This document shows positions 54,788 through 63,894 of a stretch of DNA of 64,000 bases, in pieces. Location: the NCBI RefSeq assembly GCF_014650755.1, contig NZ_BMVO01000009.1, positions 165,345-229,344 on the forward strand, written 5' to 3'. The stretch comes from Streptomyces chryseus (lineage in GTDB: Bacteria; Actinomycetota; Actinomycetes; Streptomycetales; Streptomycetaceae). Numbering within the stretch: position 1 is the first letter of the stretch; each line of letters starts with the position of its first letter. The notes beneath the pieces were generated by a model. That model was not told the origin of the DNA and did no database searches. It saw only the letters and a program-made list of their open reading frames with translations. A program made the position numbers and the translations under genes.

Positions 54788-55579
54788 CTACTCCTTCACG
54801 CCGAAGACCGGCCGCAGGGGCTTGGGCAGCAGGTCGTTGCAGGACGCCTGGGCGGACTGCGTAAGGGAGTCCTGTACGCACGTGTAGTAGTCGCGGTAGA
54901 CCAGCTGGACCGTGAACGTCGTCGCCACGATCACCAGCGCCAGCACCGCCGTGACCAGGCCGCTCACCGCCGCCGTCGTCAGCGGCCTGCCGGTGCCCGG
55001 CGCGGGTGCGGAGGATGCCGGCGCGGCGCTGCCCGTGGCGGTGTCCTGGCCCCGGCCCGGCTTCGCGCGCAGCGCGCTGATGCCCCAGTACAACGCCAGA
55101 GCGCCGAGCAGGAGCGCGACCTCGGGGAGATCGAACAGCGCGAAGAAGAAGGCCCACATGCCGGACAGCAGCGCGTAACGCGCCCGGCGCTGTGCGGGGT
55201 CCGTGGGGTCCCAGCGCAGTCCGGGGCCGCTGCCGCCGCTTCCGCCGGACCCCTCGGGGTCGGACGGGCGCTTGGGGCCGCCGAATCCGCCGCTCTGGCG
55301 GCCCGGCTGGCGGGGGCTCCACTGGCCGGTCGGCGGACCGTCCTGCTGCTCCCGGCCGTCGTCGTCCTGACCGCCGTCGTTCGCCGGCTTGCGCGGCTGC
55401 CACGGCTGGTCGGGCTGCCCCTCGGGCGGCGGCGCGAAGGGGTTGTCGTCGCCCTGCGGCGACGGAGGCGGGGTCGACGAGGACTGGCGTTCCCGCAGCA
55501 GCAACTGAGAACCCCGCTGTCCGGCATGCGTCGCGGAAAGCGGCAGGCGGAGAGCCGCGCGGCGGCGTCGGTCCGTCAT
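54788..55579 (-). CDS. membrane protein with disordered Pro/Gly N-terminus, unknown
   Basis: 263 residues from the ATG at 55579 (GGGGAAG about 12 bases upstream). The first 120 residues are charged, Pro/Gln/Gly-rich (DDNPFAPPPEGQPDQPWQPR; GSGGSGGSG). Hydrophobic segments at about 137-172 (YALLSGMWAFFFALFDLPEV and ALLLGALALYWGISAL) and 200-226 (GLVTAVLALVIVATTFTVQL), then an outside tail with two cysteines (YYTCVQD and ASCNDLL). Conserved as a Streptomyces hypothetical next to purN in my recollection; no function known. Convergent with the DUF6350 gene. Confidence 0.83.
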   Translation of the reverse strand: MTDRRRRAALRLPLSATHAGQRGSQLLLRERQSSSTPPPSPQGDDNPFAPPPEGQPDQPWQPRKPANDGGQDDDGREQQDGPPTGQWSPRQPGRQSGGFGGPKRPSDPEGSGGSGGSGPGLRWDPTDPAQRRARYALLSGMWAFFFALFDLPEVALLLGALALYWGISALRAKPGRGQDTATGSAAPASSAPAPGTGRPLTTAAVSGLVTAVLALVIVATTFTVQLVYRDYYTCVQDSLTQSAQASCNDLLPKPLRPVFGVKE

Positions 55580-55842
55580 CTGGTGAACGTCTTCCCCTCA
55601 GACCCGGTGCACACGGGTCTTGTGTGTCGATCTGTTCCCGTCCGGAGACGGATTGTCGCAGTCCGCAGTACGAACCTGTCCCCTGACGCTACCTCCCGGC
55701 CACGCACCCGTCCCGTGGGGGCCGCTCGGTGTGCCGGTATCGTTGCCGACGGTTGGCGCCTTCGTAGAGTTCCCCGTATCGGGGGACACGATTCGTTCGT
55801 ACGACCACACAAACCGCACCATCCGCGAGAAAGAGACCCGCT

Positions 55843-56499
55843 GTGGCCTCCCCGCCCCCTTCCTCCCCTCCCCCCGCCGCTCCCGCCCGACTCGTCGTGC
55901 TGGTCTCCGGTTCGGGTACGAACCTCCAGGCCCTGCTCGACGCCATCGGCGACGACCCGGCCGCGTACGGCGCGCAGGTCGTCGCCGTCGGCGCCGACCG
56001 GGACGGCATCGCGGGTCTCGAACGTGCCGAGCGCGCCGGGCTGCCGACCTTCGTGTGCCGCGTGAAGGACTACGGCACCCGCGAGGAGTGGGACGCGGCG
56101 CTGGCCGCGGCCACGGCGGCGTACGAGCCCGACCTGGTCGTGTCGGCCGGCTTCATGAAGATCGTCGGGAGGGAGTTCCTCGCGCGCTTCGGGGGCCGCT
56201 GCGTGAACACCCACCCCGCCCTGCTCCCCAGCTTTCCCGGGGCCCACGGCGTACGCGACGCTCTCGCGTACGGCGCGAAGGTCACCGGATGCACGGTCCA
56301 CTTCGTCGACGACGGTGTCGACACCGGCCCGATCATCGCGCAGGGCGTGGTCGAGGTCCGGGACGAGGATTACGAAGACGGTGGTGCAGCTCTTCATGAG
56401 CGCATCAAGGAAGTCGAGCGACGGCTGCTCGTCGATGTCGTGGGGCGCCTGGCCCGTAACGGCTTTCACATCGAGGGACGAAAGGTAGTTATCCAGTGA
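55843..56499 (+). CDS. purN: phosphoribosylglycinamide formyltransferase
   Basis: 218 residues from the GTG at 55843 (GAAAGAGA upstream). Transfers the formyl group of 10-formyl-tetrahydrofolate to GAR, step three of purine synthesis. Motifs: LVVLVSGSGTNLQALLDAIG (phosphate-binding loop), NTHPALLPSFPGAHG with the catalytic His and Asn, and HFVDDGVDTGPIIAQGVVEV with the catalytic Asp. A short Pro/Ser-rich leader precedes the domain. The stop overlaps the purH start by four bases (GTGA), coupling their translation; folD, which makes the folate cofactor, is 2.6 kb downstream. Confidence 0.97.
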   Translation: MASPPPSSPPPAAPARLVVLVSGSGTNLQALLDAIGDDPAAYGAQVVAVGADRDGIAGLERAERAGLPTFVCRVKDYGTREEWDAALAAATAAYEPDLVVSAGFMKIVGREFLARFGGRCVNTHPALLPSFPGAHGVRDALAYGAKVTGCTVHFVDDGVDTGPIIAQGVVEVRDEDYEDGGAALHERIKEVERRLLVDVVGRLARNGFHIEGRKVVIQ

Positions 56500-58058
56500 C
56501 CGCCGAAGGTACGAAGCGGCCCATCCGCCGCGCGTTGGTCAGCGTCTACGACAAGACGGGCCTCGAAGAGCTGGCCCGCGGCCTGCACGAGGCGGGCGTC
56601 ACCCTCGTCTCCACCGGCTCCACCGCCGGGAAGATCGCCGCGGCCGGCGTCCCGGTCACCAAGGTCGAGGAGCTCACCGGCTTCCCCGAGTGCCTCGACG
56701 GCCGGGTCAAGACGCTGCACCCGCGCGTGCACGCCGGCATCCTCGCCGACCTGCGGCTCGACGCGCACCGCGCGCAGCTGGAGGAACTGGGGGTGGAGCC
56801 GTTCGACCTGGTGGTCGTCAACCTCTACCCGTTCAAGGAGACCGTCGCGTCCGGCGCCACCGCCGACGAGTGCGTCGAGCAGATCGACATCGGCGGCCCC
56901 TCGATGGTCCGCGCCGCCGCCAAGAACCACCCCTCCGTGGCGGTCGTCACCAGCCCCGAGCGGTACGCCGACGTCCTCGACGCCGTCAAGGGCGGCGGCT
57001 TCGACCTGACGACCCGCAAGCGTCTCGCGGCCGAGGCCTTCCAGCACACGGCGGCGTACGACGTCGCGGTCGCCTCCTGGTTCGCCGCCGACTACGCGGC
57101 GGCCGACGACAGCGGTCTCCCCGACTTCCTCGGTTCGACGTACGCGCGCAAGAACGTGCTGCGGTACGGCGAGAACCCGCACCAGCCGGCGGCCCTCTAC
57201 ACCTCCGGCACGGGCGGCCTCGCCGAGGCGGAGCAGTTGCACGGCAAGGAGATGTCGTACAACAACTTCACGGACACGGAGGCCGCGCGGCGCGCCGCGT
57301 ACGACCAGACCGAGCCGTGCGTCGCGATCATCAAGCACGCCAACCCGTGCGGCATCGCCGTCGGCGCGGACGTCGCCGAGGCGCACCGCAAGGCGCACGC
57401 CTGCGACCCGCTGTCGGCCTTCGGCGGCGTGATCGCCGTCAACCGCCCGGTGTCCGTGGAGATGGCCGAACAGGTCGCCGACATCTTCACCGAGGTCATC
57501 GTCGCGCCGGGCTACGACGACGGCGCGGTCGAGGTGCTGGCCCGCAAGAAGAACATCCGCGTGCTCGTCTGCCCCGATGCCCCGTCCGACGAGGTCGAGG
57601 TCAAGGCGATCGACGGCGGCGCGCTGCTGCAGGTCACCGACCGGCTCCAGGCCGAGGGCGACGACCCGTCGACCTGGACGCTCGCCACCGGCGAGGCCCT
57701 GTCCGACGGCGAACTCGCCGAGCTGGCCTTCGCCTGGCGCGCCTGCCGCGCCGTGAAGTCCAACGCGATCCTGCTCGCCAAGGGCGGCGCGTCGGTGGGC
57801 GTCGGCATGGGGCAGGTCAACCGCGTCGACTCCGCGAAGCTCGCGGTGGAGCGTGCGGGCGAGGAGCGCGCGAGGGGCGCGTACGCCGCCTCCGACGCGT
57901 TCTTCCCGTTCCCCGACGGACTGGAGATCCTGCTGAACGCCGGCGTCAAGGCCGTGGTCCAGCCCGGCGGTTCGGTCCGCGACGAGCAGGTCGTCGAGGC
58001 CGCGAAGCAGGCGGGCGCGACGATGTACTTCACCGGTACGCGCCACTTCTTCCACTGA
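56496..58058 (+). CDS. purH: bifunctional AICAR formyltransferase/IMP cyclohydrolase
   Basis: 520 residues; the GTG at 56496 overlaps the purN stop. Catalyses the last two steps of IMP synthesis. The N-terminal cyclohydrolase (MGS-like) domain has LVSTGSTAGKIAAAGVPVTK and GRVKTLHPRVHAGILADLR. The C-terminal transformylase domain has NVLRYGENPHQPAALY, LHGKEMSYNNFTDTEAARRA, the catalytic Lys-His of CVAIIKHANPCGIAVGADVA, and VQPGGSVRDEQVVEAAKQAG. Ends GTRHFFH, the usual terminus. Full length. Ends at a 17-bp perfect terminator stem. Confidence 0.98.
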   Translation: MTAEGTKRPIRRALVSVYDKTGLEELARGLHEAGVTLVSTGSTAGKIAAAGVPVTKVEELTGFPECLDGRVKTLHPRVHAGILADLRLDAHRAQLEELGVEPFDLVVVNLYPFKETVASGATADECVEQIDIGGPSMVRAAAKNHPSVAVVTSPERYADVLDAVKGGGFDLTTRKRLAAEAFQHTAAYDVAVASWFAADYAAADDSGLPDFLGSTYARKNVLRYGENPHQPAALYTSGTGGLAEAEQLHGKEMSYNNFTDTEAARRAAYDQTEPCVAIIKHANPCGIAVGADVAEAHRKAHACDPLSAFGGVIAVNRPVSVEMAEQVADIFTEVIVAPGYDDGAVEVLARKKNIRVLVCPDAPSDEVEVKAIDGGALLQVTDRLQAEGDDPSTWTLATGEALSDGELAELAFAWRACRAVKSNAILLAKGGASVGVGMGQVNRVDSAKLAVERAGEERARGAYAASDAFFPFPDGLEILLNAGVKAVVQPGGSVRDEQVVEAAKQAGATMYFTGTRHFFH

Positions 58059-58078
58059 CGCGTCTCGTCCTGTGACAC

Positions 58079-58116
58079 GCGGAAGGCCGCAACCCGGGTG
58101 GGTTGCGGCCTTCCGC
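58079..58116. terminator. bidirectional terminator between purH and RDD gene
   Basis: 17-bp perfect stem GCGGAAGGCCGCAACCC / GGGTTGCGGCCTTCCGC with loop GGGT, 20 bases after the purH stop. Confidence 0.93.
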
Positions 58117-58132
58117 ATGTGCTGGGCGCTTG

Positions 58133-58864
58133 CTACTTCTTGATCACCAGGGTGCCGGCGGCACGGTCGTGCCAGCCCTGCAGCTTCCCGGAGTTGTCGA
58201 AGAAGGGGGAGAGGTAGACCAGGAGCTGGCCGATGCAGACGAACGCGCCGACCATCGGGATGATCCAGCGGATGAAGCCGCCGCCGAGACCCGGGTTCTG
58301 GCCGGTGTTCTCCTTGATGACCTTCACGCCCAGCACCATCTTGCCGAGGGTGGCGCCGACGAAGGCGACCATCAGCCACTCGTAGAGCAGCGTGATGAGG
58401 CCGAAGACGAGGAGGCTGCCGAAGGCGATGGCGATGATGCCGGCGCTGGCTTCGTTGACACAGGCATCGTAGCCGGGGTCCATGTAGCTGCCGCAGTCCT
58501 CGGCGCTCTCCGCCGCGCCCATGGCGCCCGCGACGCCGATGGCGCTGAAGATGAAGTACAGGATGCCGATCACGACACCGTCGAGCGCACGCGCGCCGAG
58601 GCGGCGACCCATCGAAGCGACCTGAACGGTGCCCAGGCCCGGCACGTTGATGTAGCCGCTGTTGGCCTGCATCATGCCCGGCTGCTGCTGCGGGTACGCG
58701 CCGTAGGGCTGACCCGGCTGCGGGGCGCCCTGCTGCGGGTAGCCGTAACCCTGCTGCGGCGGCACGCCCTGCGGGGCCTGCTGCGGGTAGCCGTAGCCGG
58801 GCTGGCCCTGCGGGGGCTGCTGGGGCTGCTGGCCGTACGGGTTGTTCGGGTCGCCGAAACTCAT
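58133..58864 (-). CDS. RDD-family membrane protein
   Basis: 243 residues from the ATG at 58864, eight bases after GGAGGA. The N-terminal 75 residues are a Gln/Pro/Tyr/Gly low-complexity tail (GYGYPQQ repeats). The RDD domain follows: GRRLGARALDGVVIGILYF (the Arg and Asp of the family name), a helix near 130-155 (IIAIAFGSLLVFGLITLLY), FVGATLGKMVLGVKVIKENT and IIPMVGAFVCIGQLLVYLSP, ending RAAGTLVIKK. RDD proteins are implicated in ion exchange or transport; the specific role is unknown. Convergent with purH, divergent from folD. Confidence 0.92.
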   Translation of the reverse strand: MSFGDPNNPYGQQPQQPPQGQPGYGYPQQAPQGVPPQQGYGYPQQGAPQPGQPYGAYPQQQPGMMQANSGYINVPGLGTVQVASMGRRLGARALDGVVIGILYFIFSAIGVAGAMGAAESAEDCGSYMDPGYDACVNEASAGIIAIAFGSLLVFGLITLLYEWLMVAFVGATLGKMVLGVKVIKENTGQNPGLGGGFIRWIIPMVGAFVCIGQLLVYLSPFFDNSGKLQGWHDRAAGTLVIKK

Positions 58865-59090
58865 GGCGGTGTTCCTCCGTTGGAAGTGCTGGGGACGTCG
58901 CGGCCCGAGCGGAGGAACGTCACAAGAAAACCAGCGGTGCCCCCCCGCCGCTGTCCGCGGCACTGCGCCGATCATCGTTGTAGGACACTCGTCTCTTTGT
59001 CCAGTCGAGGCCCATTGTGTTGTGCAAGTGCAACCTCGGCCAGGGCGGCCTGATTGGAACCAGGGCGGGTCCATCCGCGAGGATGGGGTC

Positions 59091-59969
59091 ATGACTGCCC
59101 AGATTCTCGATGGCAAGGCCACCGCAGCCGCGATCAAGTCCGACCTGACCGCCCGCGTGGCGGCGCTGAAGTCCAAGGGCATCGTCCCCGGGCTCGGCAC
59201 CCTGCTGGTCGGTGACGACCCGGGCAGCAAGTGGTACGTCGCGGGCAAGCACCGCGACTGCGCCCAGGTCGGCATCGCGTCGATCCAGCGCGAACTGCCC
59301 GCGACCGCCTCCCAGGAGGAGATCGAGGCGGTGGTGCGCGAGCTCAACGAGAACCCGGAGTGCACGGGTTACATCGTCCAACTGCCGCTCCCCAAGGGCA
59401 TCGACACCAACCGCGTCCTGGAGCTGATGGACCCGGCGAAGGACGCCGACGGCCTGCACCCGATGAGCCTCGGCCGGCTCGTGATCGGCGAGCCCGGCCC
59501 GCTGCCGTGCACGCCGTACGGCATCGTCCAGCTCCTCCGTCACCACGACGTCGAGATCAAGGGGGCGAACGTCGTGGTCGTCGGCCGCGGCATCACCATC
59601 GGCCGTCCGATGCCGCTGGTCCTGACCCGCAAGTCGGAGAACGCCACGGTGACGCAGTGCCACACCGGTACGCGTGACCTGTCCGCGCACCTCCGGCAGG
59701 CGGACATCATCATCGCCGCCGCCGGTGTGCCGCATCTCATCAAGCCCGAGGACGTCAAGCCGGGCGCGGCCGTGCTCGACGTCGGCGTCAGCCGCGACGA
59801 GGACGGCAAGATCGTCGGCGACGTCCACCCGGGCGTCGCGGAGGTCGCCGGCTGGGTCGCCCCCAACCCGGGCGGCGTCGGCCCGATGACCCGCGCCCAG
59901 CTGCTGGTCAACGTCGTCGAGGCGGCGGAGCGCGCGGCCGCCGACTCCGCCGACGTGGCCGCGGGCTGA
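59091..59969 (+). CDS. folD: methylenetetrahydrofolate dehydrogenase/cyclohydrolase
   Basis: 292 residues from the ATG at 59091 (GAGGATGGGG upstream). Interconverts 5,10-methylene-THF and 10-formyl-THF, the formyl donor for the PurN and PurH reactions encoded just upstream. Motifs: VGDDPGSKWYVAGKHRDCAQ with the catalytic Lys region, YIVQLPLPKGIDTNRVLELM, DPAKDADGLHPMSLGRLVIG, and the NADP-binding VVVVGRGITIGRPMPLVLT, then NPGGVGPMTRAQLLVNVVEA. Length normal. The DUF3017 gene follows after 20 bp. Confidence 0.97.
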   Translation: MTAQILDGKATAAAIKSDLTARVAALKSKGIVPGLGTLLVGDDPGSKWYVAGKHRDCAQVGIASIQRELPATASQEEIEAVVRELNENPECTGYIVQLPLPKGIDTNRVLELMDPAKDADGLHPMSLGRLVIGEPGPLPCTPYGIVQLLRHHDVEIKGANVVVVGRGITIGRPMPLVLTRKSENATVTQCHTGTRDLSAHLRQADIIIAAAGVPHLIKPEDVKPGAAVLDVGVSRDEDGKIVGDVHPGVAEVAGWVAPNPGGVGPMTRAQLLVNVVEAAERAAADSADVAAG

Positions 59970-59989
59970 GCGGGAAGGAAGCGCCTCCG

Positions 59990-60655
59990 ATGGGTGCTGC
60001 TACGAGTCCGGACGAACCAGCCGTGACCGACGGCGTGGCCGAGGGCGTGACCGACGGCGTTCACGATGTCGCGCCCAGGACGGACGCGGCCGCGCCGGAG
60101 GCCGCCGGTACGGGTGGGGCCGAGGCCGGTACGGGTGGGGCCGGTGCTGGTGAGCCCCGGGCCGGTGCCGATGAGCCCCGGGCCGGTGCTGATGAGCCCG
60201 AGGCCGAGCCGGTGGCGAAGGGTGTCGTCAGTGCCCCCGGGCCGGACGGCCCTGTCCGCACCACGCGGCGCTTCCCGCTGCTCACCCGGGACACGGCCCG
60301 GCCCGAGGGCGGTGGCCGTGCCGCCTCGGGCGACGCGGCGGCTCCGGTCCGGCAGTGGCCGTTCCTGGTGGTGCTCGGTACGACCGCGCTCGGGCTGCTG
60401 CTCGTCGCCGTCGACGCGTTCGGCATCGGCTTCCGGCTGGGCACACTGCTGATCGGCCTGGCCCTGATCTCCGGCGCCGTACTGCGCCGCCTGCTCCCCT
60501 CGGTCGGCATGCTGGCCGTGCGCTCGCGCTTCACCGACATGGCGACGTACGGCCTGCTCGGTTTCGTGATCGTCATGCTCGCGCTGATGGCGCAGCCCGG
60601 CCCATGGCTGGAGATCCCGCTGCTGGAGCAGGCGGTCCGCTTCACGGTGCGCTGA
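59990..60655 (+). CDS. DUF3017 membrane protein
   Basis: 221 residues from the ATG at 59990, 20 bp after folD, so co-transcribed. The first 115 residues are disordered with Gly/Ala/Glu/Pro repeats (GGAEAGTGGAGAGEPRAGAD). The DUF3017 core spans about 122-215 with three hydrophobic segments: WPFLVVLGTTALGLLLVAVD, RLGTLLIGLALISGAVLRRL and MATYGLLGFVIVMLALMAQP. Position directly after folD is conserved in actinomycetes as I remember it, but the function is unknown. The stop-codon region is duplicated just downstream (60644-60659 and 60665-60680). Confidence 0.88.
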   Translation: MGAATSPDEPAVTDGVAEGVTDGVHDVAPRTDAAAPEAAGTGGAEAGTGGAGAGEPRAGADEPRAGADEPEAEPVAKGVVSAPGPDGPVRTTRRFPLLTRDTARPEGGGRAASGDAAAPVRQWPFLVVLGTTALGLLLVAVDAFGIGFRLGTLLIGLALISGAVLRRLLPSVGMLAVRSRFTDMATYGLLGFVIVMLALMAQPGPWLEIPLLEQAVRFTVR

Positions 60656-61071
60656 GCCGCGTTTACGGTGCGCTGAGCCGTGCTGTCCGTCGCCCGCCCT
60701 CTCCCCCGAGGAAGGGCGGGCGACGGCACGGCTTCCAGCGTCACGGACGCGCCAATTCCGATCAAGGGGTGTCGGGTCCCTGTGGCATGGAGGTGACCAT
60801 TCCGCCACCACGTGATCACGGTGTGACAGAAGGGGCGAGGGATCGCGCGGAGCCCCCGCGGTGGGACACTGTTCCGGGGAATCGGGCGGGGGCGCGCAAG
60901 GGGCGCGCCAGACGCCCGAATGCTCCCGTGCGCTCCTACCCCAGGAACTGACATCCTGGTTTCGCGCATCCCTCTTGTTGGTCCGGAACGCGGGCCGCGG
61001 AAGGGTGCGTGGCAGGGGGACACGAGAGCACGGGGCACATCAGGCACGTACGGGGGGACAAGGGGGAAGCA
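60656..61071. other. 416-bp intergenic region upstream of the XRE/DUF2690 gene
   Basis: Contains a duplicated 16-bp stop-region repeat and the terminator at 60687-60726; the rest (60727-61071) should hold the promoter of the XRE gene. I see no further gene and no clear operator; CACGTGATCACG near 60810 is partly palindromic. Confidence 0.5.
60687..60726 (+). terminator. terminator after DUF3017 gene
   Basis: 14-bp perfect stem CCGTCGCCCGCCCT / AGGGCGGGCGACGG with a 12-base loop. Confidence 0.88.
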
Positions 61072-62307
61072 ATGCCTCGTTGGAAAGCTCTACCGGAGGA
61101 TCTCGATCCGCAGGTCAAGGAGTTCGCCAGCCAGCTGCGCCGGCTGGTCGACCGCAGCGGACTCAGCGTCGCCGCGGTGGCGGACCGGACCGGGTACAGC
61201 AAGACGTCCTGGGAGCGCTATCTGAACGGGCGGTTGCTCGCGCCCAAGGGCGCCGTCCTCGCGCTCGCCGAGGTGACCGGGACGAACGCCGGCCACCTGA
61301 CCACCATGTGGGAACTCGCGGAGCGTGCCTGGAGCCGATCCGAGATGCGCCACGACATGACGATGGAAGCGATACGCATCTCGCAGGCGCGCGCCGCGCT
61401 GGGCGAGTTCGACCAGAGTCCGGCGCCCGCCAAGGCCGGCCGACCGGGCCGACGCGCCACGACGGACCCGAACGGTCGGGGCGCAGGCGCGGGCGCGGGC
61501 GGCGGGTACGGCGGCACGGGGATGGGCCCGGGCGCCGACTCCCTCGGCGCGGACTCCCTCGGCTCGGGCGCGGGTGCGGGTCTGGAGCCGGATTCGCGTG
61601 GGGCGGGGCGTACGTCGACGGGCGCGCCGCAGGGTTACGCCGTACCCCCGCAGCAGAACGGCAGGGGAGTGGGGTCGGGTCCCGGCTCGGGCGCGGGATC
61701 GGGCTCGGGCCTCCGTCCGGGGCCTGGTTCGGGGTCTGGTCCTGGTTCTGGTTCGGCTGCAGGCTCGCCGGACGGCCGGCGCAGGCGCCGGAAGGTCACG
61801 ATGTTCCTCGCGGGCGTCGTGGGCGCGCTGCTGGTGATAGCCGCCGCCGTACTGCTGACCGACCTGGGCGGTACGGGCAAGGACCCCGTCGCGAAGGACA
61901 AGCCGACGGCCGAACCGACCACTTCGGCCCCCGAGTTGCCCGCCGGCGTCAAGTGCAGCGGTGACGACTGCACGGGCCAGGACCCCGAGACCATGGGCTG
62001 CGGCGGCGAGTTCGCCAAGACGACGGCCAGCGCCACGGTGGGCACCGCCTTCGTCGAGGTCCGGTACAGCAAGACGTGCGGGGCGGCGTGGGCCCGTATC
62101 ACGCAGGCCACGGTGGGCGACAAGGTGGAGATCGCCTCGGAGACGGCCGGTGGAGCAGGTGGAGCCGCCAAGCCGAAGGCGCAGAACGGCCTGGTCGACG
62201 TCGACAAGGACGCGTACACCCCGATGGTCGCCGTCGGCGAGGCCGCCGACGCGAAGGCGTGCGCGACGCTCGCCTCGGGCGTGAAGGGCTGCGCCACTGC
62301 GCAGTAG
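61072..62307 (+). CDS. XRE helix-turn-helix membrane protein with DUF2690 domain
   Basis: 411 residues from the ATG at 61072, after AGGGGGAAGC. The cytoplasmic HTH (about 12-65) reads EFASQLRRLVDRSGLSVAAV, ADRTGYSKTSWERYLNGRLL. A long Gly/Ser/Pro-rich linker (about 130-240) precedes one membrane helix (about 243-263, MFLAGVVGALLVIAAAVLLT). Outside the cell, DUF2690 (about 290-410) has paired cysteines in GVKCSGDDCTG, PETMGCGGEF and RYSKTCGAAWARI. The layout suggests a transmembrane one-component regulator, or a protein linking a surface signal to DNA; that is inference. The gene ends in a 10-bp tandem repeat array and a 17-bp hairpin. Confidence 0.9.
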   Translation: MPRWKALPEDLDPQVKEFASQLRRLVDRSGLSVAAVADRTGYSKTSWERYLNGRLLAPKGAVLALAEVTGTNAGHLTTMWELAERAWSRSEMRHDMTMEAIRISQARAALGEFDQSPAPAKAGRPGRRATTDPNGRGAGAGAGGGYGGTGMGPGADSLGADSLGSGAGAGLEPDSRGAGRTSTGAPQGYAVPPQQNGRGVGSGPGSGAGSGSGLRPGPGSGSGPGSGSAAGSPDGRRRRRKVTMFLAGVVGALLVIAAAVLLTDLGGTGKDPVAKDKPTAEPTTSAPELPAGVKCSGDDCTGQDPETMGCGGEFAKTTASATVGTAFVEVRYSKTCGAAWARITQATVGDKVEIASETAGGAGGAAKPKAQNGLVDVDKDAYTPMVAVGEAADAKACATLASGVKGCATAQ

Positions 62308-62320
62308 CGGTGCGGTGCGG

Positions 62321-62390
62321 TGAGGTGCGGTGAGGTGCGGTGAGGTGCGGTGAGGTGCGGTGAGGTGCGGTGAGGTGCGGTGAGGTGCGG
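62321..62390. repeat. 10-bp tandem repeat, seven perfect units
   Basis: TGAGGTGCGG repeated seven times without a change, flanked by degenerate units TGCGGTGCGG (62311-62320) and TGTGTTGCGG (62391-62400), starting 14 bases after the XRE/DUF2690 stop codon. A minisatellite-like array prone to slippage. Confidence 0.95.
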
Positions 62391-62592
62391 TGTGTTGCGG
62401 GGCAAGAGGCATGGTGCGGCACCGAGCGGCACCGAGCGATAGGGCGCGGTGAAGTGCGTCGAGGAGTCGCGAAGAACCGCCATAAGTCGTGAAGACATGT
62501 GAAGAGCGCGGAGAGGCGCGAAGAGGGGGGAATGCCCGCGAGCGGACGGGGAAGGCGCAAGTCATCCCCCCACGGGTGAACATCCCCCCGGT

Positions 62593-62635
62593 CGGTCGGC
62601 CGCCTGCGCTCCCCCCTGGCGCAGGCGGCCGACCG
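62593..62635 (+). terminator. terminator after XRE/DUF2690 gene
   Basis: 17-bp perfect stem CGGTCGGCCGCCTGCGC / GCGCAGGCGGCCGACCG with a 9-base loop. Confidence 0.88.
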
Positions 62636-62708
62636 GCGTTCGGGGGGTATGTGCGCCGCACCACACGGGGTCGGGAGACCGGGGCTCCCGGGGTCGGATA
62701 GCCTGACC

Positions 62709-62776
62709 GCTGGATATCTCTTCACGTCAAGATTCAGACGCCGAACAGACGCCTGGGCGTGCCGGGGATATCCAGC
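62709..62776. promoter_or_regulatory. inverted repeats in the mdh promoter region
   Basis: Outer 10-bp perfect arms GCTGGATATC / GATATCCAGC 48 bp apart; inside lies TCTTCACGTCAAGA, two changes from a perfect TCTTGACGTCAAGA palindrome. Candidate operator or looped structure 48-115 bases before the mdh start. Confidence 0.4.
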
Positions 62777-62823
62777 AACGAGGGGCAGGGACCCCCACCG
62801 CCAGCTGTCTTACGGAGATCGCC

Positions 62824-63813
<990 letters not shown>

Positions 63814-63849
63814 GCCGCCCCCGCCCCACTCCGCCTCATCTGTACGACG

Positions 63850-63894
63850 CCAACGCCCTCGGCAGCCGGTCCAATCGGTTGCCGGGGGCGTTGG
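63850..63894 (+). terminator. terminator after mdh
   Basis: Long stem CCAACGCCC-x-CGGCA ... TGCCG-x-GGGCGTTGG with a small internal mismatch and a short loop, 37 bases past the mdh stop. From 63895 to the window end only G/T-rich sequence with two copies of GTACCACT is seen; no gene. Confidence 0.8.

Larger units (their letters stand above)
62308..62823. other. 516-bp intergenic region between XRE/DUF2690 and mdh
   Basis: Holds the tandem array, a 17-bp hairpin (62593-62635) and, near mdh, an inverted repeat GCTGGATATC (62709-62718) / GATATCCAGC (62767-62776) framing an imperfect palindrome TCTTCACGTCAAGA (62719-62732). Minus-strand open frames through the tandem array are repeat artefacts. 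No gene seen. Confidence 0.6.

Noticed and set aside
62311..62400. CRISPR array
   Set aside because: Units are 10 bp and contiguous with no spacers; a minisatellite, and no cas genes are near.
61635..62498. Minus-strand frames with HLTAPHRTSP repeats
   Set aside because: They are read from the 10-bp tandem array, which stays open because the unit pattern lacks stops; no gene signals.
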